Assembly (NCBI RefSeq): GCF_014595955.1
Contig: NZ_JABVCF010000013.1
Coordinates: forward strand, 124,676 to 188,675
Reading direction: 5' to 3'
DNA: 64,000 bases
Origin: Pseudaminobacter soli (ex Zhang et al. 2022)
Lineage (GTDB): Bacteria > Pseudomonadota > Alphaproteobacteria > Rhizobiales > Rhizobiaceae
Shown here piece after piece: positions 25,638 to 37,960 of the stretch (the first letter of the stretch is position 1; each line of letters opens with the position of its first letter). The translations under genes and the position numbers were made by a program. The notes beneath the pieces are model-generated. The model made no database searches. It was not told where the DNA came from and worked only from the letters and a program-made list of their open reading frames with translations.

Positions 25638-27011
25638 TCAGGCGGCTTTCGCGACCACCCGATTGCGGCCGCCTGTCTTGGCTTCGTAGAGCGCAAGGTC
25701 GGCGCGCTTCATCAACTGCTCGACGCTGTCGACACCGCGCAGGATCGAGGACACGCCGACGCTGACGGTGACGTTGAGCAACTGGCCGCTGCTGCCGATC
25801 TCAAACGGATGGCGCTCGATCTCGGCGCGGATGCGCTCGGCGACCTTCTCGGCGATCATCGCATCCGTATCCGGCATGACCACCACGAATTCCTCCCCGC
25901 CGAAACGGCAGGCGAGATCGATGCCGCGGACGTTCTTGCGCAGCCGGCGAGCGAACTCGCGCAGCACGTCGTCGCCGCCGTCGTGCCCGTAGGTGTCGTT
26001 GATCGACTTGAAGCGATCAAGGTCGGTGATCATCAGCGACAGCGGCCGCCGGCGCGACACCGCCCTGTCGAACAGGGTGTTCAGATGGCTGTCGAGATAG
26101 CGCCGGTTGTGCAGGCCCGTCAGGCCGTCGATCACCGCCATCTCGATGGTCTCGGTGACGCTGGCGCGCAGCTGATCGTTGTAGCGCTTCCGCTTCACCT
26201 GGGTGCGAAGCCGGGCGATCAGTTCGTGAGGGTCGACGGGCCGCATGAGGTAGTCATTTATGCCGAGTTCCAGCCCGCGGATGATGCGTTCCTCCTCGCC
26301 GACATTGGCCAGGAGAATGATCGGCAGGAATCGCGTGCGGTCGAGCGAACGGATCTGCGAGCAGAGCCGCAGCGGGTCGTAGCTCGAGAAGGCTGTCGAG
26401 ATCAGGACACATTCGTAGGGCGCTGCGGCGGCTTCGAAGAAGCCGGCCTGCGGATCGTTGACGACCTCCAGCACCGCGTGGTCGCGCAGATGGCGGGCGA
26501 TGCGATCGCAGGAGGACGGGCGCTCGTCGATCAGCAGCACCTTCGGCACCGCCTGCTCCTCTGGCAGCCGTCGTGAAAGCAGTTCCTCGATGCCGATGTC
26601 CCGGGTGGTGGCGGCGCGCAGCCGCAGTTCGTCCGTCAGCGTCTTCAGCCGCACGAGGCTTTTCACCCGCGTCATCAGCTGCAAGTCGTTGACCGGCTTC
26701 GTCAGGAAATCGTCCGCCCCTGCCTCGAGACCGCGGATGCGGTCCGAGCCTTGGTCGAGCGCGGTGATCATCACGACCGGGATGTGGGCCGTGGCCGGAT
26801 CGCCCTTGAGGCGGCGGCAGACCTCGAAGCCGTCCATCCCCGGCATCATGACATCGAGTAGAACGACGTCCACCTTGCCGTTCTCGCAGGTCTCGATCGC
26901 GTCTTCGCCGTTGGATGCGGTGAGCACCTCGAAATATTCGGCGAGCAGCCGCACTTCCAGCAGCTTCACATTGGCTGGCACGTCATCGACGACGAGAATG
27001 CGCGCGGTCAT
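25638..27011 (-). CDS. pleD: PleD: response regulator diguanylate cyclase
   Basis: 457 residues from the ATG at 27011, which gives the usual MTARILVVDDVPANVKLLEVRL start; a longer reading adds a non-native Ser/Arg-rich leader. Order: REC1 with phospho-acceptor D53 (LLDVMMPGMDG), a degenerate REC2 adaptor (about 150-270), and a GGDEF domain with active site GGEEF and an RxxD inhibitory site (RGID) just before it. Phosphorylated PleD makes c-di-GMP and controls the motile-to-sessile transition at the cell pole in Caulobacter. It is 37 bp behind divK, in one operon. Confidence 0.95.
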   Translation of the reverse strand: MTARILVVDDVPANVKLLEVRLLAEYFEVLTASNGEDAIETCENGKVDVVLLDVMMPGMDGFEVCRRLKGDPATAHIPVVMITALDQGSDRIRGLEAGADDFLTKPVNDLQLMTRVKSLVRLKTLTDELRLRAATTRDIGIEELLSRRLPEEQAVPKVLLIDERPSSCDRIARHLRDHAVLEVVNDPQAGFFEAAAAPYECVLISTAFSSYDPLRLCSQIRSLDRTRFLPIILLANVGEEERIIRGLELGINDYLMRPVDPHELIARLRTQVKRKRYNDQLRASVTETIEMAVIDGLTGLHNRRYLDSHLNTLFDRAVSRRRPLSLMITDLDRFKSINDTYGHDGGDDVLREFARRLRKNVRGIDLACRFGGEEFVVVMPDTDAMIAEKVAERIRAEIERHPFEIGSSGQLLNVTVSVGVSSILRGVDSVEQLMKRADLALYEAKTGGRNRVVAKAA

Positions 27012-27048
27012 CGGCTGCAGCAGCTCCGGGAAACTGAATGGTCGTGCA

Positions 27049-27420
27049 TCATGCGTCGCCCAGATAGGATTTGATGGTCTCGATGAAGCGCGGGACCGAG
27101 ATGGGCTTGGAGATGTAGGCCTCGCAGCCACCCTGGCGGATGCGCTCCTCGTCACCCTTCATCGCAAAGGCAGTTACGGCGATGACCGGAATGGTGTGCA
27201 GGTCGTCGTCCTGCTTCAGCCACTTGGTGACCTCGAGCCCGGAGACTTCCGGCAACTGGATGTCCATGAGGATCAGGTCAGGGCGGTGCGTGCGCGCGAG
27301 TTCCAGCGCTTCGAGCCCGTTTCGGGTGCGCACGGTCTCGTATCCGCTCGCCTCGATCAGGTCGCGGAAGAGCTTCATATTGAGCTCGTTGTCCTCGACG
27401 ATCATTACCTTCTTTGCCAT
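27049..27420 (-). CDS. divK: DivK: single-domain cell-cycle response regulator
   Basis: 123 residues from the ATG at 27420 ([18 protein letters not shown]). A single receiver domain with acidic pair near residues 9-10, phospho-acceptor D53 in [13 protein letters not shown], and K in ISKPIS. DivK is phosphorylated by PleC/DivJ-type kinases and, through DivL-CckA, restrains CtrA. It heads the divK-pleD operon and is divergent from the DUF3572 gene, with 205 bp between the starts. Confidence 0.95.
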   Translation of the reverse strand: MAKKVMIVEDNELNMKLFRDLIEASGYETVRTRNGLEALELARTHRPDLILMDIQLPEVSGLEVTKWLKQDDDLHTIPVIAVTAFAMKGDEERIRQGGCEAYISKPISVPRFIETIKSYLGDA

Positions 27421-27625
27421 TTCACATCTTCCCGGAGCGGAGCGGTCATGCCCATCTTCCGCGCCCCATAGCCACATCGCGCCGAGCTTGAAGCCAAGCC
27501 TAGCCGAAGAACATTGACGAAACGGAAACTCCACCCGCTCAACGTGACAGCACCCGTCCCGGCTTGCTCCTGACGCGACCCTTCACTACTCAAGCCGGAC
27601 AGGAAGATGAAGGGACGGTCGTAAG

Positions 27626-27928
27626 ATGGCGAAGGGAAAGGCACTGTCGAGGCAGGATGCAGAGGCGCTGGCGATCGGCGCGCTGTCCTACGTCGCCGCA
27701 GACCCCGTGCTGTTGCCGCGCTTCCTTGCGCTCACGGGCATCGAGGCGACGAGCATCCGCCATGCCGCGCAGGAGCCGGGATTTCTCGCCGGCGTACTTG
27801 GTTTCGTTGCGGCGCATGAGCCAACGCTGATCGGCTTTGCCGAACATGCCGGCGTGGAGCCTGCCATGGTCACCGAGGCGCTGAATACGCTTCCGACGGG
27901 CGACGCGCGCTATGACCGCTCGACCTGA
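27626..27928 (+). CDS. DUF3572 protein
   Basis: 100 residues: an alpha-helical small protein with the conserved DAEALAIGALSYVAADP opening and LGFVAAHEPTLIGFAEHAG centre. DUF3572 proteins are often found divergent from divK in Rhizobiales (from memory). Function unknown. It is followed by a 75-bp gap before a convergent gene. Confidence 0.88.
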   Translation: MAKGKALSRQDAEALAIGALSYVAADPVLLPRFLALTGIEATSIRHAAQEPGFLAGVLGFVAAHEPTLIGFAEHAGVEPAMVTEALNTLPTGDARYDRST

Positions 27929-28003
27929 GGTACGTTGAGAAAAAGATTCAGCTTCGGCTGACAAGCGTCTGGCTCAAAGGGTTTTTCTGCATCTTATTCC
28001 CCG

Positions 28004-29989
28004 TCACAGCGCGAACGGGAACGTGTCGGGCGTGTGCGCCCGGTCGGGCGGAGGCGCGGGTAGCGGTGTGACCGCTTTGGTGCGCTGGAACCAGACATAG
28101 GCGTCGAACTGCTTCGATAGCGACGCCTCGGCATAGTGGCTCAAGAGTTCCGTCTCGGGCCGATAGATCACGCCGATGAACCGCTCGATACGCGGCGCAA
28201 TCAGCGCTTCGGCCAGTTCGGAGTCGTTAGCCATGTCGAGCAGGAAGCGCGGCTTGCCGCTCTCGAGGCACAGGCGCTCATAGCTTTCCGCATGGGATGG
28301 CCGGACATCCTTGATTCGCATCTCTCCATCCCAGTCGTCGGCGGCGGCCACGGTGCCGGTGTCCGTGCCGAAGCCGATCAGCGCAGCCTGGTTGCCGAAT
28401 CGTTCGCGGCAAAGCTGGCCGATGTTCAGTTCGTCGCGGATCCAGCCCATCTCGGTCTGCCGCGCGTCGCCGATGTGGGAATTATGGGCCCAGACCACCG
28501 CCTTGGAGCCGGGGCCGCGCGCTTCGAGCACGTGCTCCAGCGTCTCGAACATATGCCTGTCGCGCATGTTCCAGGTCTCGGCACCAGCGTAATACATGAC
28601 GCGGTAATACTCCTCGGCGCTCGCAACGACGCGGGCGCTCTGAGCGGCATCGAGGAAGGCGTCGCCGTCCTGTCGCGCGTATTCCAGTCGCTTAGCCAGC
28701 AATTCGCGGCATTGCCTGACCACCGCCTCCTCACAGGCTTGGTAGCGTGAGCGCAGGATGGCGCGGCCGTAGGTGGAAGGCTCCTTCTGCCAGGGTGTCA
28801 GGCAGCCGTAGCGTTCCCGGGCGACCTTGGCCGCGTCCGGGTCGACGCGGTCGAGATAGGCGAGCACCGCCGCGATCGACCCGCTCATGTTGTAGAGGTC
28901 GAGCCCATAAAAGCCGGCGCGCTGCCGGGGCTCCGCGACACCCGCATTGTGCTGGCGCATCCATTCGAGGAACTCCGCCACCTCGGCGTTGCGCCACATC
29001 CAGGTCGGGAAGCGCTGGAAGGGCGGCTCGGTGCCCTTCCGAAGCGGCAGGCCCCGGACCCAGCGGTCCATGATGGCGGCGTCGGGCCAGTCCGCCTCGA
29101 CCGCGACGATGGTGACGCCGTGCTTCTCGATAAGACGCCGGGTGATCGCAGCCCGCGCCCGGTAGAACTCGGAGGTGCCGTGGCTCGCCTCCCCCAGCAG
29201 CACGACTCGGCGGTCGCCAAAGCGGTCGAACATCGCGCCGAATGCGGGATCGTCCAGATCGGGCAGATCTTCCGCCGCATCCGCGATCATGGCAGGCAGC
29301 GACCGTCCCGGCGCGCGGTGGACTGCGGGTGCCTTCTCGTCCGGCGTCCAGCCGTGCTCGCCGATGAGCGGCACGAACATGACGGCGCCCAAATCCTCTT
29401 CCTCGAATTTTGTGGCGGCAACGCGCATGATGCGCATCAGCCGCTGCATACGCGGCTCCTCGCCGATCGGGATGACCAGGCGGCCGCCGATCTCGAGCTG
29501 TTCCTGTAAGGAGACGGGAACCGAAGGTCCGCCGGCCGCAACGATGATCGCATCGAACGGTGCCTGCTCCGGCCAGCCCTTCGTGCCGTCGCCGACGCGC
29601 ACTTCGACATTGCGGAAGCCATTGGCGGCAAGCCTGTCCTCGGCCAGTCGCGCCAGATCCTCGTGGCGCTCGATCGAATAGACCCTGGAGACGATACGGG
29701 CCATCACGGCAGCCGAATATCCCGAGCCGGTCCCGACCTCCAGAACCTTGTCGGTCGGCTCCAACTCAGCCGCTTCCACCATGTGCGCCACGATGTAAGG
29801 CTGCGAGATCGTCTGCCCCCCGGCTATGGGCAGCGGCGAGTCCTCGTATGCGAACTCTTCGAACCCCTCCTGCACGAATTTCTCGCGCGGCACCGAGCGC
29901 ATGGCATCCAGCACGCGCTGATCGCGCACGCCACGCCTTGCGATATGCGCCTCGACCATGTGGTGACGGGCGTGCTCATAGTCGAGCAT
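28004..29989 (-). CDS. Protein-L-isoaspartate O-methyltransferase fused to an erythromycin esterase-like domain
   Basis: 661 residues from the ATG at 29989, which has AGGAGGTG at an ideal distance; a longer reading to 30172 looks non-coding. Residues 1-210 are a PCMT: GGQTISQPYIVAHM and the SAM-binding VLEVGTGSGYSAA. From about 225 to 640 follows an EreA/EreB-like domain with VVLLGEASHGTSEFYRARA and the downstream VEADWPDA and WAHNSHIGDARQTEMG segments carrying the His/Glu residues typical of that fold. PCMT repairs isoaspartyl residues in aged proteins; the esterase-like partner may be a related hydrolase rather than a drug-resistance enzyme. The fusion occurs in some other proteobacteria. 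Transcribed alone. Confidence 0.9.
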   Translation of the reverse strand: MLDYEHARHHMVEAHIARRGVRDQRVLDAMRSVPREKFVQEGFEEFAYEDSPLPIAGGQTISQPYIVAHMVEAAELEPTDKVLEVGTGSGYSAAVMARIVSRVYSIERHEDLARLAEDRLAANGFRNVEVRVGDGTKGWPEQAPFDAIIVAAGGPSVPVSLQEQLEIGGRLVIPIGEEPRMQRLMRIMRVAATKFEEEDLGAVMFVPLIGEHGWTPDEKAPAVHRAPGRSLPAMIADAAEDLPDLDDPAFGAMFDRFGDRRVVLLGEASHGTSEFYRARAAITRRLIEKHGVTIVAVEADWPDAAIMDRWVRGLPLRKGTEPPFQRFPTWMWRNAEVAEFLEWMRQHNAGVAEPRQRAGFYGLDLYNMSGSIAAVLAYLDRVDPDAAKVARERYGCLTPWQKEPSTYGRAILRSRYQACEEAVVRQCRELLAKRLEYARQDGDAFLDAAQSARVVASAEEYYRVMYYAGAETWNMRDRHMFETLEHVLEARGPGSKAVVWAHNSHIGDARQTEMGWIRDELNIGQLCRERFGNQAALIGFGTDTGTVAAADDWDGEMRIKDVRPSHAESYERLCLESGKPRFLLDMANDSELAEALIAPRIERFIGVIYRPETELLSHYAEASLSKQFDAYVWFQRTKAVTPLPAPPPDRAHTPDTFPFAL

Positions 29990-30253
29990 GTCAGCACCTC
30001 CTGTCTCCGAACGAGCGAGGCCGGGCGGGAGTTCCGCCGCGATGCTCGGCAGGCCTGATCGTGAGCCGCCAAGGAACAAAGCTTCCCACTTACGGTTGGA
30101 CGAGGCGCTCAAGATGGAGACGATGGTGCCACCTGAGATTTCGTCCGGAATGGACGCGAGATCTGCGACCACAGCCGCGCGGCAGGAGTATTCACCTCAG
30201 AAGCTGCCTGCAGAACGAGACAAGATGGGCAGCGTTCGACCCGCAGGCGCGGC

Positions 30254-31540
30254 ATGAAAGTCCTGGTTGCGGGGGCGACGGGCCTGATCGGGTCTTCGAT
30301 CTGCGCCAGGTTGGCCTCCGAGGGCCATCAGGTGATCGGCGTCTCGCGTGGCAGACCGAAGTCAGCCTTGGCCCCGACCGAATTCGTCCCGCTCGACATA
30401 GCCCGTGCCGTCGAGCCGGAGGACTGGCTACCCCATCTGAGAGGCGTCGATGTCGTGGTGAACTGCGCGGGCGTGTTGCAGGACAGCGCGCGTGAGAAGA
30501 CCCGGGAAATCCACCGGGATGCTGCGCTGGCCCTGTTCATGGCTTGCGAGCGCGCCGACGTGCGCCGGGTCATCCATTTCTCCGCGATCGGTGTCGACCG
30601 CGCGCAGCCCTCGTCCTTCTCCACGACGAAGCTCGAAGGCGACGAAGCGCTGATGGCCCGGGATCTCGACTGGGTGATCCTGCGTCCGTCGGTCGTGCTG
30701 GGCCGGCCGGTCTATGGCGCCAGCGCGCTCGTCCGCGGGCTCGCGGCTTTGCCGATCCTGCCTTCCATGCCCGGCACCGGCCGACTGCAGGTCGTCCAAC
30801 TCGACGATATCGTCTCCACCGTCAGCTTCTTCCTGGATGCGGACGCGCCCTCAGGCGTCGCCATCGAACTGGCCGGGCCGGAAACCATGACCATGGACGA
30901 GGTGGCAGGCGTCTATCGCAAGTGGATGGGTTGGCGGCCGGCGAAGCTGTTGCGCCTCCCCGACTGGGCGGCTTCGATGCTTTACCGGCTGGGCGACTTC
31001 GCCAGCCTGTTCGGTTGGCGCCCGCCCATGCGCACCAATGCCGCGAAGGAGATCACGCGCGGAGCCGTCGGCGATCCTTCCCGGTGGACGGCGCTCACGG
31101 GTATCCGCCCCCGCAGCCTCGCAGCCGCATTGGCGGCGCAGCCGGCGACCGTGCAGGACAAGTGGTTTGCAAAACTCTACTTCGTCAAGCCGGTGATGTT
31201 CGTGATCCTTCCCATCTTCTGGATCGGAACGGGCGTCGTTTCGCTCACCATCGGTTGGGGCACGGGCGTGGGTCTGATGCAAAGCACCGGGGCCGGCGTG
31301 CTGTCGGGGCCGGCGGTGGTCGCGGGCGCGCTGGCGGACATGGTGGCGGGCGCGCTGATCGCCTGGCGCCCGACGGCGCGACTCGGGCTCCATGCCGCCA
31401 TTCTGATCTCGCTCTTCTACCTCATCACCGGGTCGATCCTTCGCCCGGACCTCTGGTACGAGCCGCTTGGACCCCTCCTGAAAATATTCCCCATTCTGGC
31501 CTGCCATTTTGCCGCGCTGGCGATCCTGGACGAACGCTGA
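30254..31540 (+). CDS. SDR-family NAD(P)-binding protein fused to a DoxX-like membrane domain
   Basis: 428 residues. Residues 1-290 form an atypical/extended SDR (Rossmann motif VAGATGLIGSS, then VVNCAGVLQ) of the kind related to complex I subunit NDUFA9 and nucleoside-sugar epimerase-like proteins. From about 310 to 428 there are four membrane segments (VMFVILPIFWIGTG, LADMVAGALIAW, AILISLFYLITGS, HFAALAILDE) like DoxX. The substrate is unknown. The stop overlaps the next start (TGATG), coupling it to a DUF2269 protein. Confidence 0.85.
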   Translation: MKVLVAGATGLIGSSICARLASEGHQVIGVSRGRPKSALAPTEFVPLDIARAVEPEDWLPHLRGVDVVVNCAGVLQDSAREKTREIHRDAALALFMACERADVRRVIHFSAIGVDRAQPSSFSTTKLEGDEALMARDLDWVILRPSVVLGRPVYGASALVRGLAALPILPSMPGTGRLQVVQLDDIVSTVSFFLDADAPSGVAIELAGPETMTMDEVAGVYRKWMGWRPAKLLRLPDWAASMLYRLGDFASLFGWRPPMRTNAAKEITRGAVGDPSRWTALTGIRPRSLAAALAAQPATVQDKWFAKLYFVKPVMFVILPIFWIGTGVVSLTIGWGTGVGLMQSTGAGVLSGPAVVAGALADMVAGALIAWRPTARLGLHAAILISLFYLITGSILRPDLWYEPLGPLLKIFPILACHFAALAILDER

Positions 31541-32010
31541 TGCTCTACTTCTTCCTCAAATACCTGCACCTGATCGGAGCATCCGTTCTTCTCGGAACTG
31601 GCGCGGGCATTGCCTTCTTCATGCTGATCGCGCACCTCACGGGCAAGGCCGAGACGATCGCGGCCGTCGCCCGCATCGTCGTCATCGCCGACTTCGTCTT
31701 CACCGCGACCGCCGTCGTCGCGCAGCCCGTCACCGGCGTCGCCCTGGCCTGGTCGGCGGGCTATTCGCTTTGGGAAGGCTGGATCGTGCTGTCGATCGTG
31801 CTCTATCTCGTCACCGGCGCGTTTTGGCTGCCGGTGGTCTGGATGCAGATGGAGATGCGCAATCTGGCCAAAGCCGCCGCGGCGATGGGGGTGGCACCGC
31901 CGGCGCGATATCACCGCCTGTTCTGGCTCTGGTTCGCCTTCGGCTTTCCGGCCTTTGCCGCGGTGCTCGGCATATTCTGGCTGATGATCACCCGGCCGGT
32001 GCTCTGGTAG
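31540..32010 (+). CDS. DUF2269-family membrane protein
   Basis: 156 residues from the ATG overlapping the previous stop. Four membrane segments; LKYLHLIGASVLLGTGAGIAFFM is the typical DUF2269 opening (a family of small integral membrane proteins, function unknown). It is co-transcribed with the SDR-DoxX gene, so the pair may form a membrane-bound redox unit (inference). Confidence 0.85.
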   Translation: MLYFFLKYLHLIGASVLLGTGAGIAFFMLIAHLTGKAETIAAVARIVVIADFVFTATAVVAQPVTGVALAWSAGYSLWEGWIVLSIVLYLVTGAFWLPVVWMQMEMRNLAKAAAAMGVAPPARYHRLFWLWFAFGFPAFAAVLGIFWLMITRPVLW

Positions 32011-32086
32011 ACTGCCCAATGACAGCGCGTCGGCAAGCGGGAACCTGCAGCCGATGCGCTGCGCTTCACGCTGAGCCAATCCGCCC

Positions 32087-32752
32087 CTAGGGCAAACCGC
32101 CCGTGACTGGATTGTTCTCGCTATCGTTGGCGCCGCCAGAGCCAGTCATAGGCGAAACGCCGGATCCGGAGGTCCGGGATGTGTTCCCGCTGCCGGACTG
32201 CGAGCCGGAGCTATCGGCGGCCGATTGCCGTGCCAGTTCGCGCTCGACGGTCTCACGCGATCCTTCCGCAGGCTCGGAGGTTTGGGGCGTCCGGGGAGCC
32301 GACGACCTGCCCGTCTTCGCTGCCCGGCTAGCACGTCCGTTTCCAGCAGCGGATGCGCCACGAGTCGCTCTGCCCGCCCGCTTCAACTCGCGCTTGATGA
32401 CGCCGCGGGACCCTTCGGCCGGTTCCTGGCTATGGGCGCCGCGCCCTCGCGTCCTCGACACCCCGCCTTTCGACATTCCTTTGGCCGCAGTTGCGGTAGC
32501 GACAGGAGAGGCGCTGCCCATGAAGTCCTCCGCGACCGAACTCGATGCGGTCCGCTTGGCCGAGGCACGCGGGCGGAGTTTCTGGGCGGCGGCGCTGGTC
32601 TCTTCCGCGCTGGTCCTTGCTTCGGTACCTGATGAGGCGCTCCCACGGTCGAAGGACATCCGACCCGCGGCCGTCTGCCCGCGAAGAAACCTGCTGCCCG
32701 CCCTGTAGGCTGCGTAGCCCACAACTGCACCCGCCAAAAGTAGCCTGAACAT
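32087..32752 (-). CDS. Membrane-anchored low-complexity protein
   Basis: 221 residues from the ATG at 32752, supported by a GAGAGGTT ribosome site and a hydrophobic start (MFRLLLAGAVVGYAAYRAG); a reading from 32845 adds 31 residues. After the single anchor the chain is rich in Ala, Ser, Arg and Gly with no fold visible. Two related units, EPAEGSRGVIKRELKRAGR and EPAEGSRETVERELARQSA, occur about 40-50 residues apart. The Ser/Gly/Asn-rich end is probably disordered. No family recognised. It converges with the DUF2269 gene. Confidence 0.6.
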   Translation of the reverse strand: MFRLLLAGAVVGYAAYRAGSRFLRGQTAAGRMSFDRGSASSGTEARTSAEETSAAAQKLRPRASAKRTASSSVAEDFMGSASPVATATAAKGMSKGGVSRTRGRGAHSQEPAEGSRGVIKRELKRAGRATRGASAAGNGRASRAAKTGRSSAPRTPQTSEPAEGSRETVERELARQSAADSSGSQSGSGNTSRTSGSGVSPMTGSGGANDSENNPVTGGLP

Positions 32753-32974
32753 CGTAACCTCTCGTTGATTGGTTTGTCGGTGAGCCAGTAGGCGCGACAT
32801 GCGGCCAGCACTGGCTTTGAAGAAGCTCTTCCACTTCCAGTTCAACCCGGTAGTCCAACCAAGGTTCCGGCGTCAGGCAATACTCGCCCGGCAGGTAGAA
32901 GCTCGGAACCTGATGCGTAGCGGCGAGTTAAGCGCCGGTACCCCACGCCGATTTCACTCTGAGGAGATGCGACA

Positions 32975-33469
32975 ATGGCCGAGAAGAAACTCGAAGACCT
33001 TTTCCACGAGACCCTCAAGGACATCTATTACGCCGAGCGCAAGATCCTGAAGGGGCTGCAGAAGATGGCACGCGGCGCACAGGACGAGAAGCTGAAAGCC
33101 GCGTTCGAGAAGCATCGCGACGAGACCGAGACGCAGATGGAGCGCCTGCAGCAGGTTTTCGAGATCCTGGGCAAGCGGGCCCAGGGCAAGACCTGCCCGG
33201 CCATCGACGGTATCCTCGAGGAAGGCGAGGAGATCCTCGAGGAGTTCAAGAAGAGCCCCGCCCTCGACGCCGGCTTGGTGTCGGCCGCGCAGGCGGTGGA
33301 GCATTACGAGATCGCGCGCTACGGCACGCTGAAGCGCTGGGCCGAGGAACTCGGCATGCGGGACGCCGTGAAGCTGCTCGACCAGACGCTCTCGGAAGAG
33401 AAGCGGACGGACGAGGATCTGACCAAGCTCGCCGACGCGGCTGCGAACCAAAAAGCCAAGGCGGCCTGA
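32975..33469 (+). CDS. DUF892 (YciE/YciF) ferritin-like protein
   Basis: 164 residues, a four-helix bundle with the family start LEDLFHETLKDIYYAERKILKGLQKM and the paired E/H positions (EKHRDETETQMERL, QAVEHYEIARYG) of a ferritin-like di-metal site. YciE/YciF-type proteins are associated with stress in enterics. A GAGGAG ribosome site precedes the ATG. It may be co-transcribed with the following small gene, 51 bp downstream. Confidence 0.92.
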   Translation: MAEKKLEDLFHETLKDIYYAERKILKGLQKMARGAQDEKLKAAFEKHRDETETQMERLQQVFEILGKRAQGKTCPAIDGILEEGEEILEEFKKSPALDAGLVSAAQAVEHYEIARYGTLKRWAEELGMRDAVKLLDQTLSEEKRTDEDLTKLADAAANQKAKAA

Positions 33470-33520
33470 GCTTCAACGTGGCCGTCGACCCCGGCCCGGC
33501 GGCCACGTACCGGAGGAAAA

Positions 33521-33760
33521 ATGTCTCTTCCAGACGACGAAAACCACCGCGAGACGGGTGGCCGTATTCCCATCGCCAGACCGAGCGAGGCTGACCGCGA
33601 CAAGGCCGGCCTCGAAAGGGCAAAACATCGCTCGTCCGGGCTTAGGCAGTCGGCCGAGGAGACGATGGAAAAGACGCGGCAGTCCGATTCCGCGGATCAG
33701 GCGACCCTCGGTCCCGATGGGGAGGACCTGCCGGAAGCCGGACGACGCAGAAGCGGCTAG
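33521..33760 (+). CDS. Small hydrophilic protein of unknown function
   Basis: 79 residues, highly charged and probably disordered, with no membrane segment or cysteine. Support for being real comes from a strong GGAGG ribosome site six bases before the ATG and its place directly after the DUF892 gene. It could be a small stress-protein-like companion; no family recognised. Confidence 0.6.
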   Translation: MSLPDDENHRETGGRIPIARPSEADRDKAGLERAKHRSSGLRQSAEETMEKTRQSDSADQATLGPDGEDLPEAGRRRSG

Positions 33761-33809
33761 TTGGGCCGACAGAGCGCGGACGAGGCCGCGCCCTGCGAAC
33801 AGCTACAGC

Positions 33810-36473
<2,664 letters not shown>

Positions 36474-36709
36474 CTCGTAGCCTTCGGTAGGGAAGCCGTG
36501 CCCGGGGAAAATGGAGAGCCGCCTTTTAGCGGCCGTCATTCCACCTGTCCACAAGACGGACCGGTGGCCGGGCCGGCGAACTCAAGTAACGCCATATTTC
36601 GCCCCTCTCCGCCCCGCTTCGCTCGGCACCTATCCCACGTCCGACGGGAGGAGAGGACGTGACGGCCGCTAGCTTGGCGCTACGGCTTTGCTACAACCCG
36701 GGGCCAAAT
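36474..36709. other. Gap between recA and alaS
   Basis: About 235 bp. It holds a weak palindrome of C/G blocks (CCTCTCC near 36604, GGAGAGG near 36650) similar in style to the other intergenic elements, and presumably the alaS promoter. No gene is seen. Confidence 0.4.
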
Positions 36710-36711
36710 GC

Positions 36712-36742
36712 ATAAACGAAACCGCCGGCACATGGCCGGCGG
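36712..36742 (-). terminator. Rho-independent terminator of recA
   Basis: On the reverse strand CCGCCGGC and GCCGGCGG (36722-36729 and 36735-36742) form a perfect 8-bp stem with a 5-base loop, followed by TTTCGTTT. It lies about 30 bases after the recA stop. Confidence 0.8.
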
Positions 36743-36770
36743 CGAATAATTTTTTGAAGCTTTCGAAGCC

Positions 36771-37853
<1,083 letters not shown>

Positions 37854-37907
37854 GATACATATCCCTTGAGCGTCTATGAAGGCCGGCGTTTTCGATATCC
37901 CTGGCAC

Positions 37908-37936
37908 TTTGTACTCTTTTTGTTCTTACCTGACAA
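37908..37936 (-). promoter_or_regulatory. recA promoter
   Basis: Read on the reverse strand, TTGTCA (37931-37936) and TACAAA (37908-37913) are 17 bases apart, about 55 bases before the recA ATG. The SOS-like box lies between and over the -10 element. Confidence 0.6.
37911..37925 (-). promoter_or_regulatory. LexA/SOS-type operator of recA
   Basis: GTAC-N7-GTTC on the plus strand (GAAC-N7-GTAC on the recA strand) differs by one base from the alphaproteobacterial SOS box GTTC/GAAC-N7 repeat. Its location inside the recA promoter makes a LexA site likely. Confidence 0.6.
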
Positions 37937-37960
37937 GAGGGGCTCTACGCCTGTTCTCAT

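Noticed and set aside
28004-28100. Antibiotic resistance gene (erythromycin esterase)
   Set aside because: The domain is fused to a protein-repair methyltransferase and such domains are broadly distributed; resistance cannot be claimed from sequence.
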